Below are positions 1 through 7,677 of a DNA stretch of 9,214 nucleotides, piece after piece; the stretch's first letter is position 1; every line of letters starts with the position of its first letter. This DNA is from an uncultured Victivallales bacterium (GTDB lineage Bacteria; Verrucomicrobiota; Lentisphaeria; Oligosphaerales; JAFGRS01). The DNA is taken from assembly GCA_903834675.1 (NCBI GenBank), contig CAILKC010000428.1, forward strand, positions 1-9,214. Direction: 5' to 3'. A program made the position numbers and the translations under genes. Below the pieces are notes generated by a model. The model was not told the DNA's origin. It saw nothing but the letters and a program-made list of their open reading frames with translations, and did not search any database.

Positions 1-190
1 ACCAGCCCAGGGCAACGCCCTGGGAATAGAATGGTTATGGGTTTGAGCCCTGTAGGGGCGAGCCATCTGCCCTACCTTCGCACCGAGGTCGCATGGTCCG
101 CCCCTTCAGGGCTCAATCTGCGCTGTGGACGGGTACCCAGGGCGTTGCCCTGGGCACCCGAAACGCCCCCTTGGGGCTGAATACCACGGC
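1..190. repeat. Palindromic interspersed repeat cluster (two inverted copies plus a degenerate third module)
   Basis: The stretch is built from two module types. Module A is an 8-bp perfect stem with a 3-nt loop, CCCAGGGC-AAC-GCCCTGGG at 6-24. Its exact reverse complement, with loop GTT, lies at 136-154. Module B, CGCCCCTTCAGGGCTCAA, lies at 99-116. Its reverse complement, with one mismatch, lies at 43-60, and a degenerate third version lies at 164-181. The A-to-B spacing is 18 nt in one copy and 19 nt in the other. Positions 1-60 and 99-158 are therefore inverted copies of one element around a 38-nt centre. I see no transposase and no credible coding sequence. It looks like a REP- or MITE-like non-autonomous element, but the family is not identified. 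Confidence 0.75.
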
Positions 191-267
191 CCATCCTTAT
201 TGCACAGGTCGGTAATGCTCCCATGACCTCGCCCCTGTTTGCGCAATCCGTCACGTGCGGACGGCCT

Positions 268-1587
268 TCAGCGCAACCGCCGCAATGCCTCCGGACACTC
301 GGCAACGAAGGCGCCGTAAAGGTGCGGCCGACGCTGCCGCCAGTTCACCTCACGGAAGCACAGACCGTTCCACTTGCGAAAACCGTCAGCCTGCGGCACC
401 GCGGCCACGATGTAGGGCTGCGTGCCGTCGTTCCAGGCCAGAATGCTACCGCTGCGGTCAATGATGCAACTGCCGACGCTGTTGTTGCGAGCAATGACCA
501 TACACAGTTGGTTGTCCATGGCGCGGGTGCGCTGGATGCAGCGCCAGCGCTCCTCGTCAAAAGTCGGACTGCCACGGGACCACGGGGCCGCACGGTGATC
601 ACCCATGATCGGCAACACCAGGAAGTCCGCCCCGTTGAGCCCCACCATGCGGGCCGACTCCACCGCTGAGGAGTCCATGCAGATGTTGCAGCCCACGCGC
701 CCGGCGCTGGTGTCGAAAACCGGAAACCCATCCCCCGGCAGCACGCCCGAGATCGCCTCGGTCGAGGCCAGATGAACCTTGCGGTAGACCCCGGCCAAGG
801 AGCCGTCAGCGTCCAGCACCACGGCACTGTTGAACACGGCGTCACCCTCGCGCTCGTACAGCCCTACCACAATCACGGCGGCGTAGCGGCGTGCGATCTC
901 CGCAAAACGGTCCGTTTCAGGCCCGGGCAGCTGGACCGCGTGATCGAAGGCGTGACCCGGCACATGCCACTGCAGGCAGATTTCGGGCAGGGCTACCAGG
1001 CGCGCGCCGCCCGCGGCGCAGGCGGTCTCGGTCAGCGCGGCATAAAGTTCGACGCGCGCAGCGACCGTGCGGTGCTCCTGATGGGCGCAGTTCTGGGCGC
1101 CGGTGACCACCGCAACCCGCAACGCTGGACTGGCAACGTGCGGTCCGCGGTCGGTCACCGTCGGCACCGTCCAGTCCACCTTCCCCGCCGCTGTCCAGCG
1201 CAGCGTTGCCCGCACCGTCAGCGTCTCGCCGCACCCCGCCGGGGCCGTGAAGGTACCCGTAAAACAGGCCCGGCCCGGGCGGTACTCGGCGACGACGTAG
1301 TCCCAGTCCAGGCTGATGCCAGGGTTGGATACCCCGGGCTGCACGCCCCCCCACAGCGCGTGCCCTACCAGCATGTCGGCCGGCCTCTCAATACCGCTGA
1401 AGTCGCCCTGCCACTCGATGCCGTAGTCGTGGCCGGCGACGATCCCCACAAAGACAAACTGCCAGCCCCCGCAACAGGTGCGCGTCCCGTTGGCCGCGTT
1501 CACGCATATCTCGGCCTCCCGCCGCGAGACGGGTGCCGTCGCAGGATGCGCTGACCAAGGTTCAGACAGACGCAGAACAACCGCCAT
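268..1587 (-). CDS. Carbon-nitrogen hydrolase (nitrilase superfamily) with N-terminal accessory domain
   Basis: This is a predicted amidase- or nitrilase-type enzyme of 439 residues that would cleave a non-peptide C-N bond; the substrate is unknown. The C-terminal part, from about residue 156, carries the superfamily triad: Glu202 in ALPEI, Lys270 in YRKVHL, and nucleophile Cys303 in NICMD, followed by a GADFLVLP strand. The N-terminal 155 residues are rich in Trp, Gly and predicted strands (GGWQF, DYVV, TLTVRATLRW) and resemble a beta-sandwich or carbohydrate-binding-like module. That resemblance is inferred. No signal peptide is evident. I chose the ATG at 1587 because GAGGTG precedes it. 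An ATG at 1605 is also possible, and the open frame extends to 1752 without a convincing start. It is co-directional with the atp operon but 358 nt downstream of atpC, so it is probably a separate unit. Confidence 0.85.
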   Translation of the reverse strand: MAVVLRLSEPWSAHPATAPVSRREAEICVNAANGTRTCCGGWQFVFVGIVAGHDYGIEWQGDFSGIERPADMLVGHALWGGVQPGVSNPGISLDWDYVVAEYRPGRACFTGTFTAPAGCGETLTVRATLRWTAAGKVDWTVPTVTDRGPHVASPALRVAVVTGAQNCAHQEHRTVAARVELYAALTETACAAGGARLVALPEICLQWHVPGHAFDHAVQLPGPETDRFAEIARRYAAVIVVGLYEREGDAVFNSAVVLDADGSLAGVYRKVHLASTEAISGVLPGDGFPVFDTSAGRVGCNICMDSSAVESARMVGLNGADFLVLPIMGDHRAAPWSRGSPTFDEERWRCIQRTRAMDNQLCMVIARNNSVGSCIIDRSGSILAWNDGTQPYIVAAVPQADGFRKWNGLCFREVNWRQRRPHLYGAFVAECPEALRRLR

Positions 1588-1591
1588 GGGA

Positions 1592-1597
1592 CACCTC
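1592..1597 (-). promoter_or_regulatory. Ribosome binding site of the C-N hydrolase
   Basis: On the minus strand GAGGTG sits 4 nt before the ATG at 1587. It supports this start over the in-frame ATG at 1605. Confidence 0.55.
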
Positions 1598-1794
1598 GTT
1601 TCCATCACCGTCCACCACGTTGCCGCGGCATCTTCATCTACCCGCTTGAACGTCGCTACAGAAAGCCGCTCAGGCGCTGACTCCGAGTCGAGACCTAGTC
1701 CTACTCTAGTCCGGGAAGCAGTGCGGGGATACCCTTGACAGGGCGGGGTCAAGAAAGCGACGGCAACAAGACTTCACAGGCTTGGCGCGGCTCT

Positions 1795-1848
1795 ATCGCG
1801 GTTTCCTTGGAGCCCGCGATGCCAAGCCCGTTTCGGGCTGGTTCGCGG
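1795..1848 (-). other. Two mutually exclusive hairpins downstream of atpC
   Basis: The element CCGCGAT at 1814-1820 can pair with ATCGCGG at 1795-1801, giving 7 bp and a 12-nt loop. It can instead pair, over 1814-1819, with TCGCGG at 1843-1848. The second fold continues inward through three further pairs to a perfect AGCCCG-TTT-CGGGCT hairpin at 1825-1839. The long fold has about 15 pairs with two bulged bases. Neither fold is followed by a U-run on the minus strand, so a classical intrinsic terminator is not shown. Roles in RNA 3'-end stability or termination without a U-tract are possible. Confidence 0.45.
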
Positions 1849-1905
1849 TACCCGCCGTCGGCAAGCCCCCCTAGACAGCGGCAATCCTGGCCACGCCCGA
1901 AGAGT

Positions 1906-1931
1906 CGCGGGAATCCCCCCTGGATCCCGCG
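1906..1931 (-). terminator. Hairpin just after atpC, candidate operon terminator or 3'-end stabiliser
   Basis: CGCGGGA at 1906-1912 pairs perfectly with TCCCGCG at 1925-1931. After one bulged A, three more pairs close a 5-nt loop. The hairpin begins 14 nt beyond the atpC stop. The minus-strand sequence after the stem is mixed and has no U-run. Position and strength fit the 3' end of the atp transcript, but the missing U-tract keeps confidence modest. Confidence 0.4.
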
Positions 1932-1945
1932 CTGCGGACCCGGCC

Positions 1946-2362
1946 TCAGCGCCCGCCGTGTTGGCGGCGCTTGATGTGCAGCTTGGCGATGGCGTGGGCC
2001 ATGATCGCGCTGACCGCCGCGTGCTCTTCCGCTGAGAGTTGGTCCTGCAAGCGCGCCTCGGCCTTCCGCCGCGCCTCCTCCACCTCGATCTCATCCACGT
2101 CCCGAGCATGCACGGCCTCGTCACTCAACAGCGCCACGTGCGTCGGCGTGACCCGCGCAAAGCCCTCTCCCAGCACTAAGAACTCAAGCTGGCCGTCCGG
2201 CATGCCGACCTCAACCGGGCCAGTGACCAACCGCGTCAGCAAGGGCACGTGCCCTGCCAATATCTGGATCTCTCCCTCCTCGACCGGGAGCGTCACCGAC
2301 TCCACCTCGGCGTCGAAGATACGGCTGTCAGGAGTCGCTATTTCAAGGCGAAAAGTCGGCAT
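1946..2362 (-). CDS. atpC: F1Fo ATP synthase epsilon subunit
   Basis: Epsilon is a rotor subunit of F1 that joins gamma to the c-ring and can restrain ATP hydrolysis. The 138-residue product has both expected parts. The N-terminal beta-sandwich, about residues 1-85, contains the hallmark GEIQILAGHVPLLT near residues 30-43. It is followed by a charged helical hairpin, about residues 88-135, with EEARRKAEARL. The length is normal for the family. It is last in the operon. Its ATG lies 6 nt past the atpD stop, and only a weak GGGA precedes it, so translational coupling to atpD is likely (inference). Confidence 0.96.
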   Translation of the reverse strand: MPTFRLEIATPDSRIFDAEVESVTLPVEEGEIQILAGHVPLLTRLVTGPVEVGMPDGQLEFLVLGEGFARVTPTHVALLSDEAVHARDVDEIEVEEARRKAEARLQDQLSAEEHAAVSAIMAHAIAKLHIKRRQHGGR

Positions 2363-2368
2363 CGTAGT

Positions 2369-3844
<1,476 letters not shown>

Positions 3845-4744
3845 TCAGCCTCGGATGGACAGCGCGGTGCTGATCTCGATCAACTCGCCCGTGATGGCCG
3901 CCTGTCGCAGCTTGTTATATTCCAGGGTCAGATCGCGTACCAGTTCGCGAGCGTTATCCGTCGCGCTCTTCATGGCTACCATGCGGGCGCTATTCTCGCT
4001 GGCCCGCGCCTCCAGGATGACTTGATACAAGAGAAAATCGAGAGCCAGGACCAGAAGCGGCTGCAGGACGGCCTCGATGGACGGTTCGAAGGTGAAATCG
4101 ATGCAGCCACTGAGGCGCTCAACCACGGCCTCTGTGGTCACGTCCGGCGGGCCGTTCGGGTCCACCGCCGCCACCAGGCTGCCAATCTCGCGGATCGGCA
4201 GGAACGAGCGGCGACGGGGCTCCTGCCTCAGGGTAGAGACAAAGTCGGTATAGACCAACTCGGCCCGGTCAACGTCGCCGTCCAAAAAGAGCCCGGACAC
4301 AAACCGGCTGACCGTCCGCGCCATGCCCAGCAGGTGCGTTTCACGCCAGGTGAACTCGGCAATCAAGCGCCGCTGACTGCGCGTGATGAACTGAGCCCCC
4401 TTGCGGCCAACCGCCACGAAGACGGTCTTCGCCGGGTCGTAGTGCAGGAGTTCGCGGAAGAGATTCGAGTTCAGTGAGCCGCAGAGCCCTTTGTCGGTCG
4501 ACACCACCACCACCACCGTCGTCGCCGCCGGGCGCTCCGCCATCAGAGCGTGCCGCAGTTGCGCGCCGGTGCTGCTGATTTCACGCAGAACCTCGCCCAG
4601 GAGAGCGGCGTAGGGCCGACCCTGAACCGCCGCCTGCTGAGCCTTGCGCATCTTGGCGGCAGCCACCATCTGCATGGCGCGCGTGATCTGGGCGGTGTTG
4701 TTCACCGACCGGATGCGCCGCCGAATGTCACGCAGGTTGGCCAT
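3845..4744 (-). CDS. atpG: F1Fo ATP synthase gamma subunit
   Basis: Gamma is the central shaft that rotates inside the alpha-beta hexamer. The product has 299 residues, close to the usual length. The N-terminal coiled-coil helix begins MANLRDIRRRIRSVNNTAQI and continues through TRAMQMVAAAKMRKAQ. The Rossmann-like middle includes VVVVVSTDKGLCGSLN at about 76-91. The C-terminal helix carries ARMVAMKSATDNA and ends NKLRQAAITGELIEI, both family signatures. The start ATG is 6 nt beyond the atpA stop, and AAGGA overlaps the end of atpA, which points to coupled translation. I see nothing unusual. Confidence 0.97.
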   Translation of the reverse strand: MANLRDIRRRIRSVNNTAQITRAMQMVAAAKMRKAQQAAVQGRPYAALLGEVLREISSTGAQLRHALMAERPAATTVVVVVSTDKGLCGSLNSNLFRELLHYDPAKTVFVAVGRKGAQFITRSQRRLIAEFTWRETHLLGMARTVSRFVSGLFLDGDVDRAELVYTDFVSTLRQEPRRRSFLPIREIGSLVAAVDPNGPPDVTTEAVVERLSGCIDFTFEPSIEAVLQPLLVLALDFLLYQVILEARASENSARMVAMKSATDNARELVRDLTLEYNKLRQAAITGELIEISTALSIRG

Positions 4745-4750
4745 CTGTCC

Positions 4751-6283
4751 TTACCCCGCTGTCGCCGCAAAGTCTTTCAGCGCGGCCGCCAGGCCGGCCG
4801 TCAAGGCATCATCCAGCTTCTTCTCGCGCCGGATGGCAGCCAGCAAGTCGGCGCGACGGTGCAGGAAATACTCGGCCATCTGAGCCTGGGTGACCTTCAG
4901 CTTGTTCACCGCAACCGGGTCGAAAGCACCGTTCTGCACCGCCCACAGCAGCAGCACCTGTAACTCCATGGGTACAGGGTGCCCCACAGGTTGTTTGAAC
5001 AGCTCGACGATGCGCTTGCCGCGCTCGAGCTGCGCCTGGGTCTTCTTGTCCAGGTCACTGCCGAACTGCGCGAAAGCCGCCAACTCGCGGAACTGCGCCA
5101 GGTCGAGCTTGATGCGCCCCGCCACCTGCTTCATCGCCTTCGGCTGGGCGGCGGAACCGACGCGCGATACCGAAATCCCGACCGAGATGGCCGGGCGCAC
5201 GCCCTGGTAGAACAGATCGGTCTCCAGGTAGATCTGGCCATCGGTAATGGAGATGACGTTGGTGGGGATGTACGCCGAGACATCTCCCGCCTGCGTTTCG
5301 ATAATGGGCAGCGCCGTCAGCGAACCGCCACCCGCCGCCTCCGACAGCCGCGCCGAACGTTCCAGCAGCCGACTATGCAGGTAAAAAACGTCGCCCGGAT
5401 AGGCCTCACGACCCGAAGGCCGCCGCAGCACCAGCGATACCTGCCGGTAAGCCACCGCATGCTTGGACAGATCGTCGAAAATCACCAGCGCATCCATGCC
5501 GTTATCCATGAACCACTCGCCGATGGCCGTGCCACTGTAGGGCGCCAGATACTGCATGGTGGCGGATTCCGCCGCGGTGGCCGAGACCACGACGCAGTAG
5601 GGCAGCGCGCCAGCGTCGTCCAGCAGCTTCACCGTCTGCGCCACACTGGCCTGCCGTTGCCCCACGGCGACGTAGATGCAGTGAACCGGTCTGAATCCCG
5701 CCTCCGGCTCCGCCTCGGCCGCCCGATTGAGGCGAGCCTGGTTGATGATGGTATCCACCGCGATGGACGTCTTACCGGTCGAACGGTCCCCGATGATGAG
5801 TTCGCGCTGGCCGCGACCGATGGGAATCATGGCATCAATGGCCATGATCCCGGTTTCCAACGGCTGGCTCACAGATTGCCGCTGCACGATGCCGGATGCC
5901 ACCCGCTCAACCGGGTAGAAAATGTCGGACTTGACCGGGCCCTTGCCATCCAAGGGCCGCCCTAGCGCGTCCACAACCCGGCCTAGAAGCGCCCGTCCGA
6001 CCGGGATCTCAAGCAGGCGACCGGTCGTGGTCACCTGCTGGCCCTCACGCACCCCAGACGCTTCTCCCAGAATAATCGCGCCAACCTCGGACTCCTCAAG
6101 GTTGAGCGCCAGGCCCATAGTACCGTCACCGAAGTCCAGCATCTCGCTCAGTCGAGCCTCCGTGAGGCCTTCGATGCGGGCCACGCCATCACCGATCTCG
6201 CGGACGATACCGGTATCCCGCGATCCCGTGCTCAGGGCGGCGCCGCGGATGCGCTCTTCGAGTTCTTTGAGGATGTCTTTCAT
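4751..6283 (-). CDS. atpA: F1Fo ATP synthase alpha subunit
   Basis: Alpha carries the non-catalytic nucleotide sites and supplies the arginine finger to beta. The 510-residue length is typical. Visible parts are the beta-barrel start ([16 protein letters not shown], 25-40), the P-loop GDRSTGKT at 165-172, [10 protein letters not shown] at about 202-211, and the arginine finger Arg374 in [10 protein letters not shown]. The C-terminal helical domain follows, with [18 protein letters not shown]. One oddity is Ser168, where most alphas have Gln (GDRQTGKT). A loop of about a dozen extra residues near 183-199, before CIYVAVGQ, is long compared with E. coli but of a kind seen in other lineages. The gap to atpH is 33 nt. 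Confidence 0.98.
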   Translation of the reverse strand: MKDILKELEERIRGAALSTGSRDTGIVREIGDGVARIEGLTEARLSEMLDFGDGTMGLALNLEESEVGAIILGEASGVREGQQVTTTGRLLEIPVGRALLGRVVDALGRPLDGKGPVKSDIFYPVERVASGIVQRQSVSQPLETGIMAIDAMIPIGRGQRELIIGDRSTGKTSIAVDTIINQARLNRAAEAEPEAGFRPVHCIYVAVGQRQASVAQTVKLLDDAGALPYCVVVSATAAESATMQYLAPYSGTAIGEWFMDNGMDALVIFDDLSKHAVAYRQVSLVLRRPSGREAYPGDVFYLHSRLLERSARLSEAAGGGSLTALPIIETQAGDVSAYIPTNVISITDGQIYLETDLFYQGVRPAISVGISVSRVGSAAQPKAMKQVAGRIKLDLAQFRELAAFAQFGSDLDKKTQAQLERGKRIVELFKQPVGHPVPMELQVLLLWAVQNGAFDPVAVNKLKVTQAQMAEYFLHRRADLLAAIRREKKLDDALTAGLAAALKDFAATAG

Positions 6284-6316
6284 GGTCCCTGCTCACCCAT
6301 CCTAATCGGGCTCGGC

Positions 6317-6718
6317 CTACCCGTCCAATAACGCCTGTCCAAGATGCTCAAGTCTGCCGCGCACGGAAGCGTCGTACACGGTATAGCCCACCTGTGACCA
6401 AATCCCGGCAATCAACCCAGGGTCAACCGTAAACTCCACGGAGGCAATGCTCGCTCGCCCCGTCGAGAGCAGACTAACGACCTCCTCCTGAGCAGCAGGG
6501 TCCAGCGCTACCGCACTCGCCACTCTGGCGTGGTGCAGGCGGTGATGCAGCCGCAAGCGCTCGCCAAGGGCCGCAAGCACAGCCCTGCCCCCGCGCTCCG
6601 GGCGCTGCTCCAGCTCCTCAACCGCCGAGCGCAGGGTCTCCGGCTGCAACTCGCCATCCCGGAAGCAGGTCAGCCAGATTCGGCGGGCCGTGCGTCGATG
6701 ACTGTTGCGGGGTCGCAT
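6317..6718 (-). CDS. atpH: F1Fo ATP synthase delta subunit (short form)
   Basis: Delta caps the alpha-beta hexamer and holds the outer stalk (b) to it. The C-terminal signature is clear: FTVDPGLIAGIW, then VYDASVRGRLEHLGQAL, matching the usual DPSLIGG and DGSVRGRLERL pattern. The protein has only 133 residues against about 175-180 in E. coli or Bacillus. The missing part appears to lie inside the N-terminal helical bundle. The first helix (RRTARRIWLTCF onward) and the later helices remain, with roughly 40 residues lost between them. The ATG at 6718 is preferred because GGGAG lies 7 nt upstream; the adjacent GTG at 6721 is the alternative. Identity also rests on its position between atpF and atpA. 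Confidence 0.88.
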   Translation of the reverse strand: MRPRNSHRRTARRIWLTCFRDGELQPETLRSAVEELEQRPERGGRAVLAALGERLRLHHRLHHARVASAVALDPAAQEEVVSLLSTGRASIASVEFTVDPGLIAGIWSQVGYTVYDASVRGRLEHLGQALLDG

Positions 6719-6725
6719 CACGTCG

Positions 6726-6730
6726 CTCCC
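6726..6730 (-). promoter_or_regulatory. Ribosome binding site of atpH
   Basis: GGGAG on the minus strand is 7 nt before the ATG at 6718 and only 4 nt before the adjacent GTG at 6721. It slightly favours the ATG. Confidence 0.4.
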
Positions 6731-6752
6731 TCTGGGGCCTCGTGCCCTAACC

Positions 6753-7310
6753 TCACGCTACCAGCCCTTGCATGCCTTCCTGACGGATGCGCTCCTGGTC
6801 TGCGCTGGTAAGCACTTTGCCGGTGACCGCCGCGGTCGCCTGGAGCAGCAGCCCCCCCAACTCCCGACGCAACTCGGCACGAACACGGTCGCGCTCCTGC
6901 ACGGCCTCATCGCGCGCCTTGCCGAGAATCCCCTCCGCGATGGCCTGCGCCCGCTGCCTCTCGCGTTCCGTTAGCGCCGTGGCCACGCCACGCGCTTCGC
7001 CCACGATGCGGTCCGCTTCGGCGCGGGCAATCTCGAGGACTTCCCGGCGCTGCGCCTCGGCCGCCGCCAGCTCGGCATGCACCCGCTCCGCCTCGGTCAG
7101 GCTGTCAGCGATGCGCTGACGCCGTTCATCAAGGATCCGCATCAACGGTTTGTAGGCAAGCTGCCGTAAGATCAACGCAACGATCAGAAAGCTGACCATT
7201 TGCGCGATCAAGCCAGGCCCGTTGACACCAAACTGTTCGGCTGTCTGCTGAACTACCGCAGCCAGCCCACCCGATGCTTCCGGTACGACCTGCCCGGGAA
7301 GTGCCGCCAT
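6753..7310 (-). CDS. atpF: F1Fo ATP synthase b subunit
   Basis: The b subunit is the membrane-anchored outer stalk that stops the alpha-beta hexamer from turning with the rotor. The 185-residue protein has one membrane helix at about 32-52 (LIAQMVSFLIVALILRQLAY). It is followed by the usual KPLMRILDERRQRI turn at 54-67 and a long, Ala/Glu/Arg-rich coiled coil to about residue 165. A short extra-membrane stretch of about 30 residues precedes the membrane helix. The ATG at 7310 is supported by a near-perfect GGAGGT 8 nt upstream. The in-frame extension to 7352 is therefore rejected. Only one b gene is present, with no b' copy. The gap to atpE is 111 nt. Confidence 0.95.
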   Translation of the reverse strand: MAALPGQVVPEASGGLAAVVQQTAEQFGVNGPGLIAQMVSFLIVALILRQLAYKPLMRILDERRQRIADSLTEAERVHAELAAAEAQRREVLEIARAEADRIVGEARGVATALTERERQRAQAIAEGILGKARDEAVQERDRVRAELRRELGGLLLQATAAVTGKVLTSADQERIRQEGMQGLVA

Positions 7311-7318
7311 GCGCAGAT

Positions 7319-7324
7319 ACCTCC
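7319..7324 (-). promoter_or_regulatory. Strong ribosome binding site of atpF
   Basis: GGAGGT on the minus strand is 8 nt before the ATG at 7310. It is the best Shine-Dalgarno match in the operon and fixes the atpF start. Confidence 0.7.
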
Positions 7325-7421
7325 ACCTGCAAACCGCACAACCATCGCCCATAGACGACCCTGCCGCGGCCGAAGCCTGGCAGTCGGCTCAGAGCAACGC
7401 CTGCGCCCCTGAACACGCCCC

Positions 7422-7607
7422 TCACTTCACCAGGAAGATCACGTAGAACACCAGCGCCTCGCAAAAGGCAATGGCAAGGATCGACTGCACTAGAATCTTG
7501 GTCGCGGCGCCGGGGTTCCGTCCCACCGCCGCCACGGCAACCGATCCGATGCAACCGATGCTCGCCGCCACCGTCGCCGCGGTCAACGTGATGTGCCACC
7601 TGTCCAT
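7422..7607 (-). CDS. atpE: F1Fo ATP synthase c subunit (very short, 61 residues)
   Basis: The c subunit forms the membrane ring whose rotation is driven by ion flow. This copy has two membrane helices, about 6-28 and 34-60, joined by the polar loop GRNP at 29-32. The ion-binding carboxylate is Glu50 in IAFCEAL. The Arg30-to-Glu50 distance of 20 equals that of E. coli Arg41-to-Asp61. The protein starts almost at the first helix, so it is shorter than the usual 70-90 residues. The TM1 glycine motif is reduced to Ala14, Ser16, Gly18 and Gly21. No Gln or Ser/Thr of the sodium-type site is seen, which favours protons (inference). A GGAG lies 10 nt upstream of the ATG. The frame stays open upstream without a start that fits the family. 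Confidence 0.93.
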   Translation of the reverse strand: MDRWHITLTAATVAASIGCIGSVAVAAVGRNPGAATKILVQSILAIAFCEALVFYVIFLVK

Positions 7608-7617
7608 GGTCTGTAAT

Positions 7618-7621
7618 CTCC
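7618..7621 (-). promoter_or_regulatory. Ribosome binding site of atpE
   Basis: GGAG on the minus strand lies 10 nt before the ATG at 7607. The 70-nt leader between atpB and atpE also holds a small stem, GCCGG at 7643-7647 with CCGGC at 7661-7665. It could influence the high translation that c subunits usually need, but that is inference. Confidence 0.4.
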
Positions 7622-7677
7622 GTCCTGTGGGGTACTTTTCCTGCCGGCCAACTGTCCAGCCCGGCGAACTTCCTGAC

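Larger units (their letters stand above)
1588..1945. other. Non-coding gap between atpC and the hydrolase gene
   Basis: These 358 nt hold no credible gene. The half next to atpC contains two strong hairpin regions, listed separately. The middle, about 1735-1790, shows nothing clear. The half next to the hydrolase contains a direct repeat CTAGTCC at 1695-1701 and 1706-1712, spaced 11 bp start to start. It also contains a small dyad GACTC-C-GAGTC at 1679-1689. A promoter for the hydrolase would be expected here, but I cannot point to convincing -35 and -10 boxes. Confidence 0.6.

Noticed and set aside
1..190. CRISPR array
   Set aside because: The modules are few, occur in both orientations and are not separated by regular spacers of uniform length. 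No cas gene is present.
72..305. A small minus-strand open frame through the left-edge repeats
   Set aside because: Its codons are the repeat modules themselves, and it overlaps the end of the hydrolase gene. This looks like repeat-derived false coding.
772..1554. A 260-codon plus-strand open frame antisense to the C-N hydrolase
   Set aside because: The opposite strand encodes an enzyme with an intact catalytic triad; this frame has no domain-like features.
1735..1740. TTGACA on the plus strand as a -35 box
   Set aside because: No -10-like box follows at 16-18 bp, and no plus-strand gene lies downstream.
4979..5965. A 328-codon plus-strand open frame antisense to atpA
   Set aside because: It lies wholly inside atpA and has the same shadow composition and no family motif.
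7422..7607. atpE as a pseudogene or frameshifted gene
   Set aside because: Both helices, the polar loop and the carboxylate are in one frame at correct spacing, with a plausible ribosome binding site, so a short but intact gene is more likely.
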